Part shown: piece after piece, positions 10,666-21,999 of the stretch | Position numbering within the stretch: position 1 is the stretch's first letter | Layout of the letters: the number at the start of each line of letters is the position of its first letter | Assembly: GCA_029379385.1 (NCBI GenBank) | Contig: CM055605.1 | Span: forward strand, 17,271,001 to 17,335,000 | Direction of reading: 5' to 3' | DNA: 64,000 bases | DNA from: Quillaja saponaria | Taxonomy: Eukaryota > Streptophyta > Magnoliopsida > Fabales > Quillajaceae | The notes under the pieces: generated by a model | What the model was told of the DNA's origin: nothing | Database searches by the model: none | Seen by the model: only the letters and a program-made list of their open reading frames with translations | Made by a program: the position numbers and the translations under genes

Positions 10666-13649
10666 GGGCTAACAAGTCACCTAGCCCCACACAAAAGTAT
10701 AACCCCTTGCCGGGCATTTACGTGCCCACACAACAAATTACTCTCCGTACATAATCAATCATGGCCGAGCACTCAATTTAAAAAAATATATTTATTAGAA
10801 TTTGAATTTCTTGTGATTTTAAATAAGAGTATCCTGAGTGCACCTAAATCTTAGTTTTGGAAATAAAAAATCATTTCTCAGAAAATTTCAATTTGTTGGC
10901 CTTTATCAATCACAGACAATTTCAAACAATCATGATTCAAATAACTCACTAAAACATTGCACTAACATATTTATTTAAATACATATACAATTATACCTAA
11001 TAATCTAGATCCTAAAGGCAACAATTACCACTCATCTTAATTAATTCCATTCGTCACTTGCACTTGCGTTCACGCATCTCATCAAGTCCATATTAGGATC
11101 CGTAACTGAAATCCATATTCGCAAATAATACTTAGTTCATCAATGTTATTGTTATAACCTTTTAATTATTGAGTTTATATATCTACTTATATATGTTTCT
11201 TTATAAAAGTTTTTCTATTAGGCTATTATATGTCAAGTAGTGTAAATTGTACTTTATGTAGTAAGGTTGATAGTGAAAAGACATTTTAGATGTCTTGATA
11301 ATGCATAAGGTAGAAAGGAACTAGTAGAAAAGTTAGAAAACAAGAGTGAGTTAAAGATGTTGAAACTGTCTAAACTTGAAGTTTGGACCAATGTTCTCTT
11401 TAACAATCATATCTTCCTCTAGGAAATTCAAAATCCAGTTTCGTAAAATTTATTAAATACTAGACACACGTAGCTTTATAATGGTATATCATTTTTTATT
11501 TTTAGATTTGTATATCAATACAGTTTATTTTTTGAAGTTGCATCAAATTCTGAAAAATGTAGGATTTTGACAGCTCTGACCTTACCTTAGTTAATTAAAC
11601 ATAACTTTCTCTTGGAAAACAAAATTCAATTCAGTTTGTTGGGTTTATTAAAAGAAAATTATATATATCTTTCTTATTTAGATACTTTTCATAAAATTAG
11701 TCTTGAACTCACTCAATTCTTTTCATGAACCAAAAATAGGGCACCCGTAACATTCTGATTTTCTGACGCTGATTCTAACGTTTGTAGAATTCTCATGCTT
11801 AAGAAATACATTATGAAACTTTCCCATATAGTATTTCAAGAAGTTAAAAACATTTTATTTTCATCACCCTTCTCCTAATTCATCTTGAAAGACCCTTTAA
11901 AATCAATTAAGCTAACACAGATTCAATCAATATCCAAAAATCATAACCCTGACTTCTGTCACCTCCAAAATATTCATAACAAGGAATTAAAACCTGTACA
12001 ACTCCAGATTTAATCTTTAGTATACTAGGAAAACTTTTATTCAGATGTCTTATGCGAATTCTAGCCACAGACCCGACGAAGTCTCTCGAATTGACCGAGG
12101 AATATTAAAATTCTTGCATGACCTAGCCACAGTTTAACAGCTCTAACTAATGACGTACTTGGAACCAGCCGATGAAATTTTGTAAAACACATCTTAAGAT
12201 CCTAAGTACACTTTCTCTTTTGAACCCTTAATTTAATTCAGCTCCAAAAGCACCTAAAACCTAGGATTTCTTACATCCATGAATCTGCCCCTTGCATCCC
12301 ATTCAAAACCCACTTAACTCTCATTTTCCACCACTTTCAGGCTCCAATTCATACTCCTCAATTTAACACTAATTCACTAACATTACTACTAATTCAATTA
12401 AATTCAAGATTGTATTAGTGAATTAGAATCAATCAAGAACTTAAGTTGTCACTTTCCAATTCAATCCAACCAATTTTTACTTATTAAGCTACAATTATTT
12501 TCTTGTATACATTCTATCAACTACCGTATATGCATGTTTTTGTTCTTGCTTATGAACGAGTATATATATATATATATATATAATCACCATGAGACTTACA
12601 TAAGTCTATCAAATTACATCTTATTCATATTCCACATTTGTTTTAAGGTTAACTTAATCTTTTAGAAGCTACTACTCCTTTATATCATTTTGATTTACCA
12701 ATAACTCACATCAACCCTCCAATGTTCAGCCTTAATAACCCATCACTTTTCTTGTTTCTTATTCATGATTCTTAATTCAATTTCATATAACCTTTCCACC
12801 ACAACATTAATCCCTAAGAATACTATAAATTTGAAGCAATTAAACTAACAAAACATTATTACTAAGAATCAACCCTCACCCTTTAACTACACATTCAAAT
12901 TACTGCCACCTTCCAAATAAAAGTGTCATGCCTCCTTAATGCTGAATGGAGCTGCACCACCTCCCAATAGTTCGCTAACTAGCCGACTCAAGAAGGAAGC
13001 TAATTAAAGCTACAGTAGGGAACTAATAACTCACGGCCAGCAAAGTTAACCAAGCTGAAATTTACAAGATGGATGAAGGCAAACTGAGCTGCAAGGAAGG
13101 AAAAAGAGGTCACTGCTATGGAAGGAAATAGCTTGGTTGAAAGAGTAATCAGAAATTTTAAAGCAACCAAAACAGGGGAAGTATTGGTTGCCCAAGCAAG
13201 AACGAAATAATAAAACTTTGTGACTTCCTAAAGCTCACATACTAGCCTGATACGAAAAAGGAAAACAAAATGAAATCAACAAGAGGAAATAAGAGAGAAA
13301 AAAATAGAATACTATACAAGGTAAAAAAATAAATTAATTTTTGGTCAAAGTCATATAAGTTTAACATTGATTATATTTTATTTCACTTATTAAGAAAATT
13401 TAAACCAAATAAAAATCAAGTTCCACGTTAATCAAATTTTAATTAATGGTACACACTTATGTAATTTAATTACTATCATCAGTTATTTCAATTTCTGTTC
13501 TAATTCATATTTTAATATTGGGTTATAATATGTCAATTACACTGTTACTTATTTAATTTGTTTACGCATTAATCATTTTATATCAAAAATTTATACATTG
13601 TGTATAAAACTTTGAGTTTTTGGGTATCGGGTTATGAGGATTATAAACA
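10666..13649 (-). mobile_element. 5' LTR (proximal part) of the minus-strand LARD-like element
   Basis: On the minus strand this begins TGTTTATAATCC and continues until interrupted at 10,665. Together with 2,236-2,948 it makes one LTR of about 3.7 kb. Its minus strand matches the solo LTR at 15,060-18,062, for example the 'gataaaggccaac' block and 'gtgcaatgtttcagtgagtt'-like block. Its first ~320 bases match 1-312. A TGTTATAACC motif on the plus strand at 11,150 may mark a further insertion that I could not delimit. A TA microsatellite lies at 12,560-12,582. No coding sequence is seen. Confidence 0.7.
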
Positions 13650-15059
13650 CTTCCTTTGTACCTTTAGTAGAAAAAGACATAAATAACATCATTGAGGTAG
13701 TAATTAGAACTAAAGAACAGGTTTTTCATCCACAATATCATGTAAAAACACCTTTTGAACAAGGTCTTAAATCAACTTCTAGAAACACCTTTCCAACACC
13801 TTCTGAGATAGATATAGTGTTTGTATGTTGTCTCTAAAATCTCTTGTTTCTGAAAAAGAAAAATGAAATTATACAAATTTTAATAAAGAAGAAATAAATT
13901 ATTGGATTTATACGCATAATCAATATATAGAAAATTTCCTTAAGAAATTTGAAATTTTTAAGTGGCTTGAAAAAGCTTTTAAATTTTAGAAAAGAAACTA
14001 GCTAGCTTTTGAAAGTCCTCAGTTTCTTAATACTTTAGAATTTGCATATCAAAACTTTTTCACTAAAGAAGGAAAGTATATTTCTACTATCCATCCTCCC
14101 GAATCTTCTTTGTGTGTCAAAAAATCAAAGGGAGAAATTGTTATCTAGTCCTTATTGTGCATTACCAAAAAAAGTGATAAACTCAACTACCTTAATAGAA
14201 ATATCCAACCAAAATAATTATACAAATTTGTATCTCCAATCCTTAGGAAAACAATCATCTAGGATTGAAAACTTTCTTATACAAGAGAAGTTGTCCCAAC
14301 AAATTTTTTCCTAATCATTAGGATTTTCCTCTAATTCTCAAATTGATCTAGTAATGATTAAACCACCTCCTAAAATTAATTTGAAATTCAAAAAAGAATC
14401 CAAAGTTAATGATAAAAACTTTGTTGATGAATTAATAACAAGATTACAAATTTTAGATCTATCAAAAAAGAAATGCACTAAAAAGTGTGGAATTTCTTAT
14501 CAAGAACAACAAATGGATTCTAGTTCCCCATTGGAAGTAAATAAACTTAATTGGAATAGAACAACACCCACAGTTCCATCAAAAATGTATCACGTAAGAC
14601 CATCTCCCTTGGACTTACAATATGAAGATAATGCTATTCAAGATAGAGTCCAATTCGATAAAAAATCTATAGTTGAGTAAAATATTGATTGGTTAGCGAA
14701 TACCAAATCCTCCAAACCACTAAACACACGCAAATGTATGTTGGAGCATGAAAAACTAATAGAAATCATGACATAGAAATAACTTTAGTTATAATTAGTG
14801 GTTTTACTAGTCAATTGTTAGGTTGGTGGGATTTTCATTTGACTGAACCAATAAAAAATCAAATATTAAATTCCATTAAATAAGAAAATGGAAATGTAAT
14901 GACTGATATGATTAATACTCTAATTTATACAATAATAAACCATTTTGTAGGCACTAATTTACTAAGATTAGATAAGTCCCATGAGCAGCTAATAAATCTT
15001 TGATGTCCAGTCTTGTCTCATTTTCAATGGTATAAAGATGCTTCTTGTCTAGAGTTTAA
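13650..15059 (+). pseudogene. Endogenous caulimovirid copy A, upstream polyprotein region into capsid region
   Basis: AT-rich remnant read over several frames and stops (open stretches end at 13,837, 14,312 and 14,680). It leads into a capsid-type domain with a GWWD core motif near 14,830 and a WYKD motif near 15,030. This order and composition are familiar from plant pararetroviruses (Caulimoviridae) with a long polyprotein, petuvirus- or florendovirus-like. The genus is not certain. The left end is cut by the LARD-like element at 13,649 and the right end by the solo LTR at 15,060. Stops and frameshifts leave no intact product. Confidence 0.65.
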
Positions 15060-15277
15060 TGTTATAACCTTTATAACTTGATATTGTAAATTCGAATTTT
15101 AAACGTAATGTGTAAATTTTAGTTATAAAATAAACAAATTAAATAAATAACAATATAATTGAACATGTTACACCTTGATATTAAAGAGTGAAATTTGAAC
15201 AATTTGGTATAACTTTTGACCATAAATAATAATAATAATAATAAATGCAAGTATTTGAAGTAAATAAATATTATAGC

Positions 15278-15309
<32 letters not shown>

Positions 15310-18062
15310 TAATTATGTATGTATACAATTAAATTAAAACTTGGATGACTTTGACTTTGATTTCATTTTAAATAATTTTATTGATTATTGTGATAACCTG
15401 ATAGCTTATAGGTCAGGATGTAGTACATGATGTGTCGTAGTTAGGTAAATAATATTTTTATAAAATAATTTAAACTAAAAGAATATATGTATGTAAATAT
15501 ATATACTTAGAATCTTAATTTTCCACCATCCTATAGGTTCACCTAGAATTGGAGTCCTGACTTTGACTTAAAAAGTTGCTTTACCTTTTCTTTATCTTTC
15601 ATTTTTCTTTGCCATCATCTCACTCCTCTTCCTTTGCAAAAAATCGAGCCTAATTTTCTTTTCCTACCTTGTGATCGAATTCTTGAGCTGGTAGCAAGAT
15701 CCATTCATTTTCCTTGCTCATATAATTTTTTTTCTTTCAAGTTGATTCATTTTTAGGGTGTGTGAATCAAGACTTAGTCTTAGAGGGGGCGGCTATTATT
15801 GCAAAAAAAAAAAAAAAAATTAAATAAATAAAGAAGTGCAAAGCTTGTTTTGGGCATGCTTAGCAGTAGCATTCCTCTTTGTGGCATGACTACGCTTGAT
15901 TTGAGTCTGGAATTGTGTGGGCTGCAACCTTAGAGCAACAAGGTAGCATCCTCTTGTCCAAGTCAATCGGGTAGTAACTGAACTCCTTGTTAGCCATCTT
16001 GTTTTGATTTCCTTTTGACTCTATCTTGTGCTTTCCCATAGCAGCTATTCCTTTTCTCTTCTTTGCTCTATAATTCATCCTCATCTATGTCACTAGTTCA
16101 GATGTGGGTTCGCCCCTGTGAGTAAGGAATTAACCCCCATCCTTTAGCCGAGTGTGTGTGTGTGTGTGCAGCGCCTTAGGTTGCCGTGTGGCTAGCCTTG
16201 CCAAACCTTAGAGTAGTGGCATTTTTTTCTTTATTAGGTTTGGCTGTGGATAGTTAATAGAAGCAGCTAGCTGCTGCTTTGTTTAATTTGGTTTTCTCAT
16301 GCAATATATACTTTTGTTTTCTATAGAATCATAAGTAGTGACTTGTATAACAAAGTGAATAATTGAAATAGGGGATGTAGGATTAACATATTAACATGGA
16401 AAGATTAAATATATGAATTAAGAGTTCCAATTAGGAGCATTTTACTATTAGAAGATTTGGTTTAAACTTTTAAAGTAAGTTAATTAATTATTTTAGTTTA
16501 AATTTAAGGAATGGAGTATAACTACTATGAAAAATGGAAAACTACTGATTATTAATGTATTAGTAGTATGTATATATAAATACACACACTTAGAAGTAAT
16601 TTACTTTTAGGTGTTTAGCAAGATGATTAATAGAAATGGAATGTTAATATATGCATTGGAATTAATTTGCGTAGATTTCATTGGTTATGTAGCTGAGAAA
16701 GAAACATGAAATTTAGTTAAATTATAGAATTGGGAGTATTAACTGAATCAATGAATTTTATAATGAGATATTCAGTAAAATGAATTAAGAGAACTTAATT
16801 CTCAAGAAAATATGTTAGGTATCACTATGTAAGATTAAGAAATTGTGAAATTAACTTTGAAGGGATGATTGTAAGTAACATATGAATTTATAATTTTCGG
16901 CTTCTAATCTTATCAAGGACATTCCGCCACCTTCGCAAAGTAGACAAATTGATGATCCACATTCTTGAAATTTGTGAGTGGTTAACTGTTGCCTTTTGGA
17001 GCTAGATTATTATGTATAATTGTATATGTATTTGAATAAATGTGTAAGTGCAATATTTCAGTGAGTTCTTAGAATCATGGTTGTTTGAAATTGTTTGTAG
17101 TTGATAAAGGCCAACAAATTGAAATTTTCTAAGAAATGATTTTCTATTTCCGAAACTGAGATCCAGATGCACTTAAGATATTCTAATTTGAAATCCTAAG
17201 ATATTTTTATTCTAATAAATGTTTTTAAAAAATTTGAGTGCTCAGTCCTGATAGGATGAATTATATACAGAGATTAATTTGTTGTGCAGGAGCGTAAATG
17301 TCCAGTGGGGGGTGATACTGTTATGCAAGACTAGGTTACTCATTGGCCCTTTGTTTGCATTGTATGCTATGATTATTCTGATTAATTTGTTATCTTACGA
17401 ATAATGTAAGTTGTGAATTATAACGATTACAAATGTGTACATGTATTTTGAATTAAGACATGTACATTGTTACTTGATATTGATTGACTATATATATTAT
17501 ATACGTGTCTTGAGTGATGCTAATACCCTTTAAGTATGATTTTCTACTCACGAAGTCCGTAGGACTCACCCTTCTTTTGTGGATTTTTTTAGTAACAGGG
17601 GTTTAATATATGGCGTCGCTGAGCTCGTGACTTGCTGACAGAGTACAACAAGGTATTTTCCAAGATCTCATGCTTGAAGTCAAAGATAAAGTTTGCAGTT
17701 ATGCTAGAAATGTAAGGTGCCTAATTTTGGTATGATTTAATAGTCTAATTAATTGTCTTGTTTATGATGTAAATGAAGCAAAGCTCCTAGTTGTCTTTGT
17801 GTTGTTGTTGTGTAAAAACATGAACATATGTTGGTATTTTGTGGCATGTTCCATATTGCAAGAGAATCTCTATCAAAAGTTTATGTAAATTGTTATTTGT
17901 TTTAGTAAACAAACTTCTATAGTTAACTTTGGTTTTATAAATTTTGTTTCTATGCATTGGTTTAGTCAAGAGTTTTATTTGTTTCCTTATGTTGGAGTCA
18001 GGGTTACAGAGAGTTGGTTACCCAATCCTCCGGCTAGTCATGCCTCTGTGAGGAGTGTGACA
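15060..18062 (+). mobile_element. Solo LTR inserted in the caulimovirid remnant
   Basis: Starts TGTTATAACC and ends GTGTGACA. It is 3,003 bp and aligns along its length with the minus-strand LTR at 13,649-2,236 (opening 'aaacaaattaaataa.taaca', the 'gataaaggccaacaa' block, the 'gtaggactcaccc' block and the end). No internal retrotransposon region follows: the capsid reading resumes at 18,063, with only a few residues missing across the gap. This is what LTR-LTR recombination leaves behind. No matching 5-bp target duplication is visible (TTTAA left, AGATA right). It contains TA/CA repeats near 15,280-15,310 and a GT repeat near 16,153-16,168. The minus-strand ORF at 15,890-16,084 is not supported as a gene. 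Confidence 0.75.
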
Positions 18063-18534
18063 AGATAGTCAAGCAAATTTTTGGAAAGAAAAATCTATTA
18101 CTGGTTTTCCAACTCTATTTATTGACAAAATATATAATAGACTTAAAGAAAAACATGGAGGAATTATACCATATGAGAGCTATACTTATGGTATGTTAGC
18201 TTCATAAGTGTTAACTGAAGGAATAACACTTTGTAATGATATAAGACTCAAATGCCAAATAGATAAAGAAAAAATTAATGGAAAAAAGGCGTCAGGAATA
18301 TTTTGTGAACAATTTGGTTGTCTTGCTTATAGTCTTTATAATCAAACAAAAAAGCGTAATAAATCTTATGAATCCTTTAATAAGCCTTATAAGAAGAGAC
18401 ATCAAAAGAAAGATTATAAATCTAAAATAGGTAATGAAGGTTCAGGAAAAAAGCCAATAAAAAAGAAAACTAATTTTAGAAAAGTTCCTATATGTTATAA
18501 GTGTGGAAAACTAGGGCATTATCAAAATAAATGA
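18063..18534 (+). pseudogene. Caulimovirid copy A: end of capsid protein with zinc knuckle
   Basis: Resumes the capsid reading from before the solo LTR. One stop (TAA at 18,205) separates the first part from an open stretch ending at 18,534. A lysine-rich segment (~18,340-18,480) precedes a CX2CX4HX4C zinc knuckle beginning near 18,493. The codon that should supply the last Cys is a TGA stop, so the nucleic-acid-binding motif is broken. Capsid with a C-terminal CCHC motif is characteristic of Caulimoviridae. Confidence 0.75.
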
Positions 18535-18989
18535 AGGGTGAAAAAAAAGATCAATAATATACTTATAGATGAAGGATTAAAAAAGTCCTTATGTTAAATT
18601 TTGTTTGAAGAATTTGATAATGAAAAAGAAGAAGCTTTTGCTTATATTATAGCAAACTCTTCTGATAATAAATCTAAAGTTGATTCTAAGATAGAACTTG
18701 AAAATAAAAGAGAAAAATCTGAATGTGACTGTGATTGTGATGATTATATTATGAAACAAATAGGATTAAGTAATCTAAGTATTAATGTTTTGTCTAAAGA
18801 AGAGAGTCTTATTTTAGATTTTATAGACAAAATTAATGATCCTGAGGAAATAAGAAGAAATTAGAGAACTACATCCAAATGTCTTCTAGGAATACTAATC
18901 ACCAAAGGAAGTGTAAAGAAGAATTAAAAACTTTAAAATAAAGAGTTAATGTTCTCGAAGAAGATTAGGAAAATCAATTCAATGATCTA
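18535..18989 (+). pseudogene. Caulimovirid copy A: acidic linker after capsid
   Basis: An acidic, Ser/Lys-rich open stretch (18,601-18,864) with a CDCDCDD-like cluster. It lies between the zinc knuckle and the protease region and is interrupted by stops on both sides. No enzymatic domain is visible. Position and composition suggest the flexible region between capsid and pol. Confidence 0.55.
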
Positions 18990-19689
18990 ATGTGGCAATC
19001 TTCAAAAATAAAAAAAGTAGGAAAAGGAAAAGCCCAAATGATTAATGAAGAAAATGAAGATGAAAATGCTAATGATAGCTCAGGTGGAGCGATAAACCAT
19101 ATTACTAATCTTGAAGGATGGATTTATGCTATAGAAAGAATAGTAGACCAAAAATGGTTTAATAAAGTAACCATTGTAGTAAATTCTGAGTTTAGTTTTC
19201 AATCCATCGCCCTAATTGATTCAAGAGCATATTTAAATTGTATAAATGAAGGGTTGGTAACTTCAAAATATTATAAAAAAACTACCTAATTTCTGTATAT
19301 AGCTGATGAAAAACGTCTAATAATAGACTATAAACTATCTAATGCAGCAATTTGTAACAATAAAGTATGTTTTCCACTTCCCGTTGTTTTAGTTAAGGGA
19401 TTAACTCAATGAGTTATCTTCAGAAATCACCTTTTACATGCGTTATTTCCTATAACTAGAATTGATGAATTAGGGGTAGAAACAAGGGTAGAGGAAAGAC
19501 AAGTTAAATTTAATTTTGTTGAAAAACCAAAGATGCACGAAATACATTTAATGAAAGATGTAATAAAGCAAAAAGAAAAATTCTTAATGTCCTTAAAAGA
19601 GGAAATATGATATAAAAGAATTGAAGAACAACTAAAATCTTCTAAATTACAAGAAGAAATTAAAAATTCCAAAACAAATTAGAATAACA
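18990..19689 (+). pseudogene. Caulimovirid copy A: aspartic protease region
   Basis: Open from 18,990 to 19,289, then broken. A retroviral-type aspartic protease active-site region is recognisable near 19,218, where DSG(A) reads DSRA, so the active site is altered. Downstream frames carry a Lys/Glu-rich connector leading to RT. The same stretch appears inverted at about 24,430-25,075 (copy B). Confidence 0.65.
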
Positions 19690-20999
19690 AGTCTGTGCTG
19701 AGATCTCTAATGCTTTTTGGAATAAGAAGCAATATATAATTGAATTATCTTATAAACCAAACTTTAATGAAAGAAAAATTCCTACAAAAGCTAGGCTTAT
19801 GGCTATAGGGCCAAGGCATCTAGAATTTTGTTAAAAAGAAATTGAAGAGTTACTTAAAAAAGGATTAATTAGAAAAAGTTATAACCCATAGAGTTGTCTA
19901 GCATTTTATGTTGAAAATGCTGCTAAATTTGAAAGAGTTCCTAGGCTTGTTATAAATTATAAATCATTAAACAATACCTTAATAAGTTATACACTGCCAA
20001 AGTATTTTCTAAATTTGATATGAAATTAAGATAGTGGCATATTCAGATTACTAAATAAGCTTTACAGTTCCTTTTGAACATTATGAATGGAATGTTATGC
20101 TATTTGGATTTAAAAAAATATCCCATCTAAATTTCAAAATATTATGAATGATATTTTTATTCCATATCATGATTATATAATAGTATATATTGATGATGGT
20201 TTAGTTTTTTCACCATCTACTAAAAAAAAAATACTTTAAACATCTTCATATGTTTTTAAATATTTTTACCAAGGCTGGTTTAGCTGTTTCAACGAAAAGG
20301 TAAAAAAATTTCAAACTGTTATTAGTTCTTAGGTCATAATATTTCTAAAAAATCAATAATACCAATTGATAGAGCTATACAATTTGCTAATAAATCTTCT
20401 AATGAATTAAGGGAAAAACAACAATTACAAAAGTTTTTAGGAACCCTAAATTATGTGGGAGAATTTTATTAAGATTTAGCTTTGGATTGTAAATTATTAT
20501 TCGCAAGACTAAAGAAAAATTCTCCAGATTGGGACAATGATTTTACAAAAGCAATTAATAGAATAAAGCAGAGAGTGAAAAAGCTTCATTGTCTAGCCTT
20601 CCTCATCCTGAAGCCTATAAAATTGTAGAAACTGATACTTCTAAATTAGGTTATGCTGGGATATTAAAACAAGAAATTGCTAATAAAGAGCAATTAGTTA
20701 AATTTACTTCTAGAACATGGAAAAGCGCTCAATAAAATTATTTAACAATTAAAAAATAAATGCTAGCCATAGTTTTATGTATCACTAAGTTTGAATTAGA
20801 CTTATTAAATAAAAAATTCTTATTAAGAATTGATAATAAGTCAACTAAAGGCATCTTATTAAAAAAATGTAAAGAATATGGCCTTTAAACAAATATTTGT
20901 AAGATGGCAAGGCATACTATCTTTCTTTGAATTTGATATAGAATTTATTAAAGTAGAATTCAACTCTTTACCAAACTTCTTAACAGGAGAATTTATACA
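19690..20999 (+). pseudogene. Caulimovirid copy A: reverse transcriptase and RNase H
   Basis: RT is recognisable over ~19,740-20,330, with the YIDD catalytic box at 20,186-20,197, followed by RNase H over ~20,620-20,960. Stops and frameshifts are frequent (for example TAA codons in the RT fingers and after the thumb), so it cannot encode an active enzyme. There is no integrase after RNase H. That separates this pararetrovirus from the LTR elements in the window. Confidence 0.8.
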
Positions 21000-21420
21000 A
21001 GTATCCTAAAAGAAAAGGAATTATGTCCTGCTCAGGTAAAAAAAGCATGTAAAATTCTAATGTTGAGGATTTTGAAAATGGAGAAAAAACATTTCATAGT
21101 GATATAGCTTATGAGTTAGCTCTTCCTTGTAATACGAACAATTTTAAGTATCCTTATATTCCTTTATCTTATAAAAAGATAGCTCCTATTGAGAAAATGT
21201 ATACTAATTTAGCATCTTATGAAATAGCCCCATTTTATCTCCATAATAATCTTTCTCCTGAATTTGATCCCAATGGTACTTTATATTATTTGAATATCCT
21301 TTTAGACACAGAATTAGTGTCTTATAAACCATGGGTGAGAGCTGGGTTAGAGTGGGCTTATTCAAAGCCCATTATTTATAAAGTCTTAAAACTAGAAGAA
21401 TGTGGTACGAATTTATACTG
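21000..21420 (+). pseudogene. Caulimovirid copy A: downstream polyprotein region, truncated
   Basis: After RNase H the reading continues into a domain also present in copy B (minus strand, 23,020-22,690) at high similarity. The longest open stretch is 21,197-21,454. At about 21,419 copy A jumps abruptly to the sequence that forms the distal end of copy B. The remainder of the region and the promoter/leader segment kept by copy B (21,572-22,690) are therefore deleted here. Function of this downstream domain is unknown to me. Confidence 0.65.
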
Positions 21421-21571
21421 TCGTGTGCATCTTACTTGTTATTGTTTACTTTAATTGCTTACTTTTGTGTTATATTATAAACACACACACAAATAAAAAT
21501 TAAACTAATAATATAATTTAACACAAAAGTAAGCAATTAAAGTAAATAATAACAAGTAAGATGCACGCGAC
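21420..21571. repeat. Near-perfect palindrome at the tail-to-tail caulimovirid junction
   Basis: Left arm 21,420-21,478 and right arm 21,510-21,571 are reverse complements apart from a few mismatches and a short indel. They are separated by about 31 bases containing a CA repeat. Both virus copies therefore end in the same terminal sequence and point at each other. The DNA could extrude as a cruciform and an RNA would fold into a hairpin. Confidence 0.85.
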
Positions 21572-21999
21572 ATAAATATTTTATTAAAGTAAATAAGACA
21601 ATAGGTAAATTACTTGCATAGAATATTGAAGCCACACCAATAAGATCGTAAAAGCTTACAAAAGACTCTCACAAAAGCTCACAAAGAAACTTCTTACAAG
21701 ATAGAAAATGTTATAATAAGTGATGCCTTCTTCCAATAAGAAGTCTCCTATAAATAGGAAAAATGTAAACAAACAGGGACAAAAAACTTTTTAAAGTAGA
21801 TTCTTAAATAATAAAAACAACTAAAGTAGATGCTTTGGTGATAAGGCACTCAAACTTGTCTAGGCACATGTTTTAGAGAATTTGGAGTCGATTCGCTAGC
21901 AAGTTGTTATTTATTTTTAAAAAAGTAGTTAGCATTATCAGGGATTAGTCCTTTCTTCTAAAAAATCTTCAACTCCTTCATCCTCCGTGTCTTGAGAAT
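21572..21999 (-). promoter_or_regulatory. Caulimovirid copy B: putative promoter, leader and polyadenylation region
   Basis: Non-coding segment downstream of the copy-B polyprotein. A TATA-like CCTATTTATAGG lies at 21,747-21,758 on the minus strand; its plus-strand reading, CCTATAAATAGG, is also a good TATA box. About 165 bases further along the minus strand is an AATAAA signal at 21,580-21,585. TATA box, short leader, then poly(A) signal is the arrangement that gives terminally redundant pregenomic RNA in caulimovirids. Direction is inferred from the adjacent ORF order. Confidence 0.5.

Noticed and set aside
1..13649. Matching blocks at 1-312 and 13,325-13,649 first read as leader sequence of the pararetrovirus
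   Set aside because: On the minus strand they sit exactly at LTR starts, one next to a polypurine tract, and the second joins an LTR ending at a primer-binding site; an LTR element explains both.
15389..15400. TGTGATAACCTG considered as the start of the solo LTR
   Set aside because: Sequence from 15,060 already aligns with the related LTR's first ~330 bases, and the viral reading stops at 15,059, so the LTR starts at 15,060.
15890..16084. Minus-strand ORF in the solo LTR
   Set aside because: Inside LTR sequence, no homology recognised, opposite in strand to the element.
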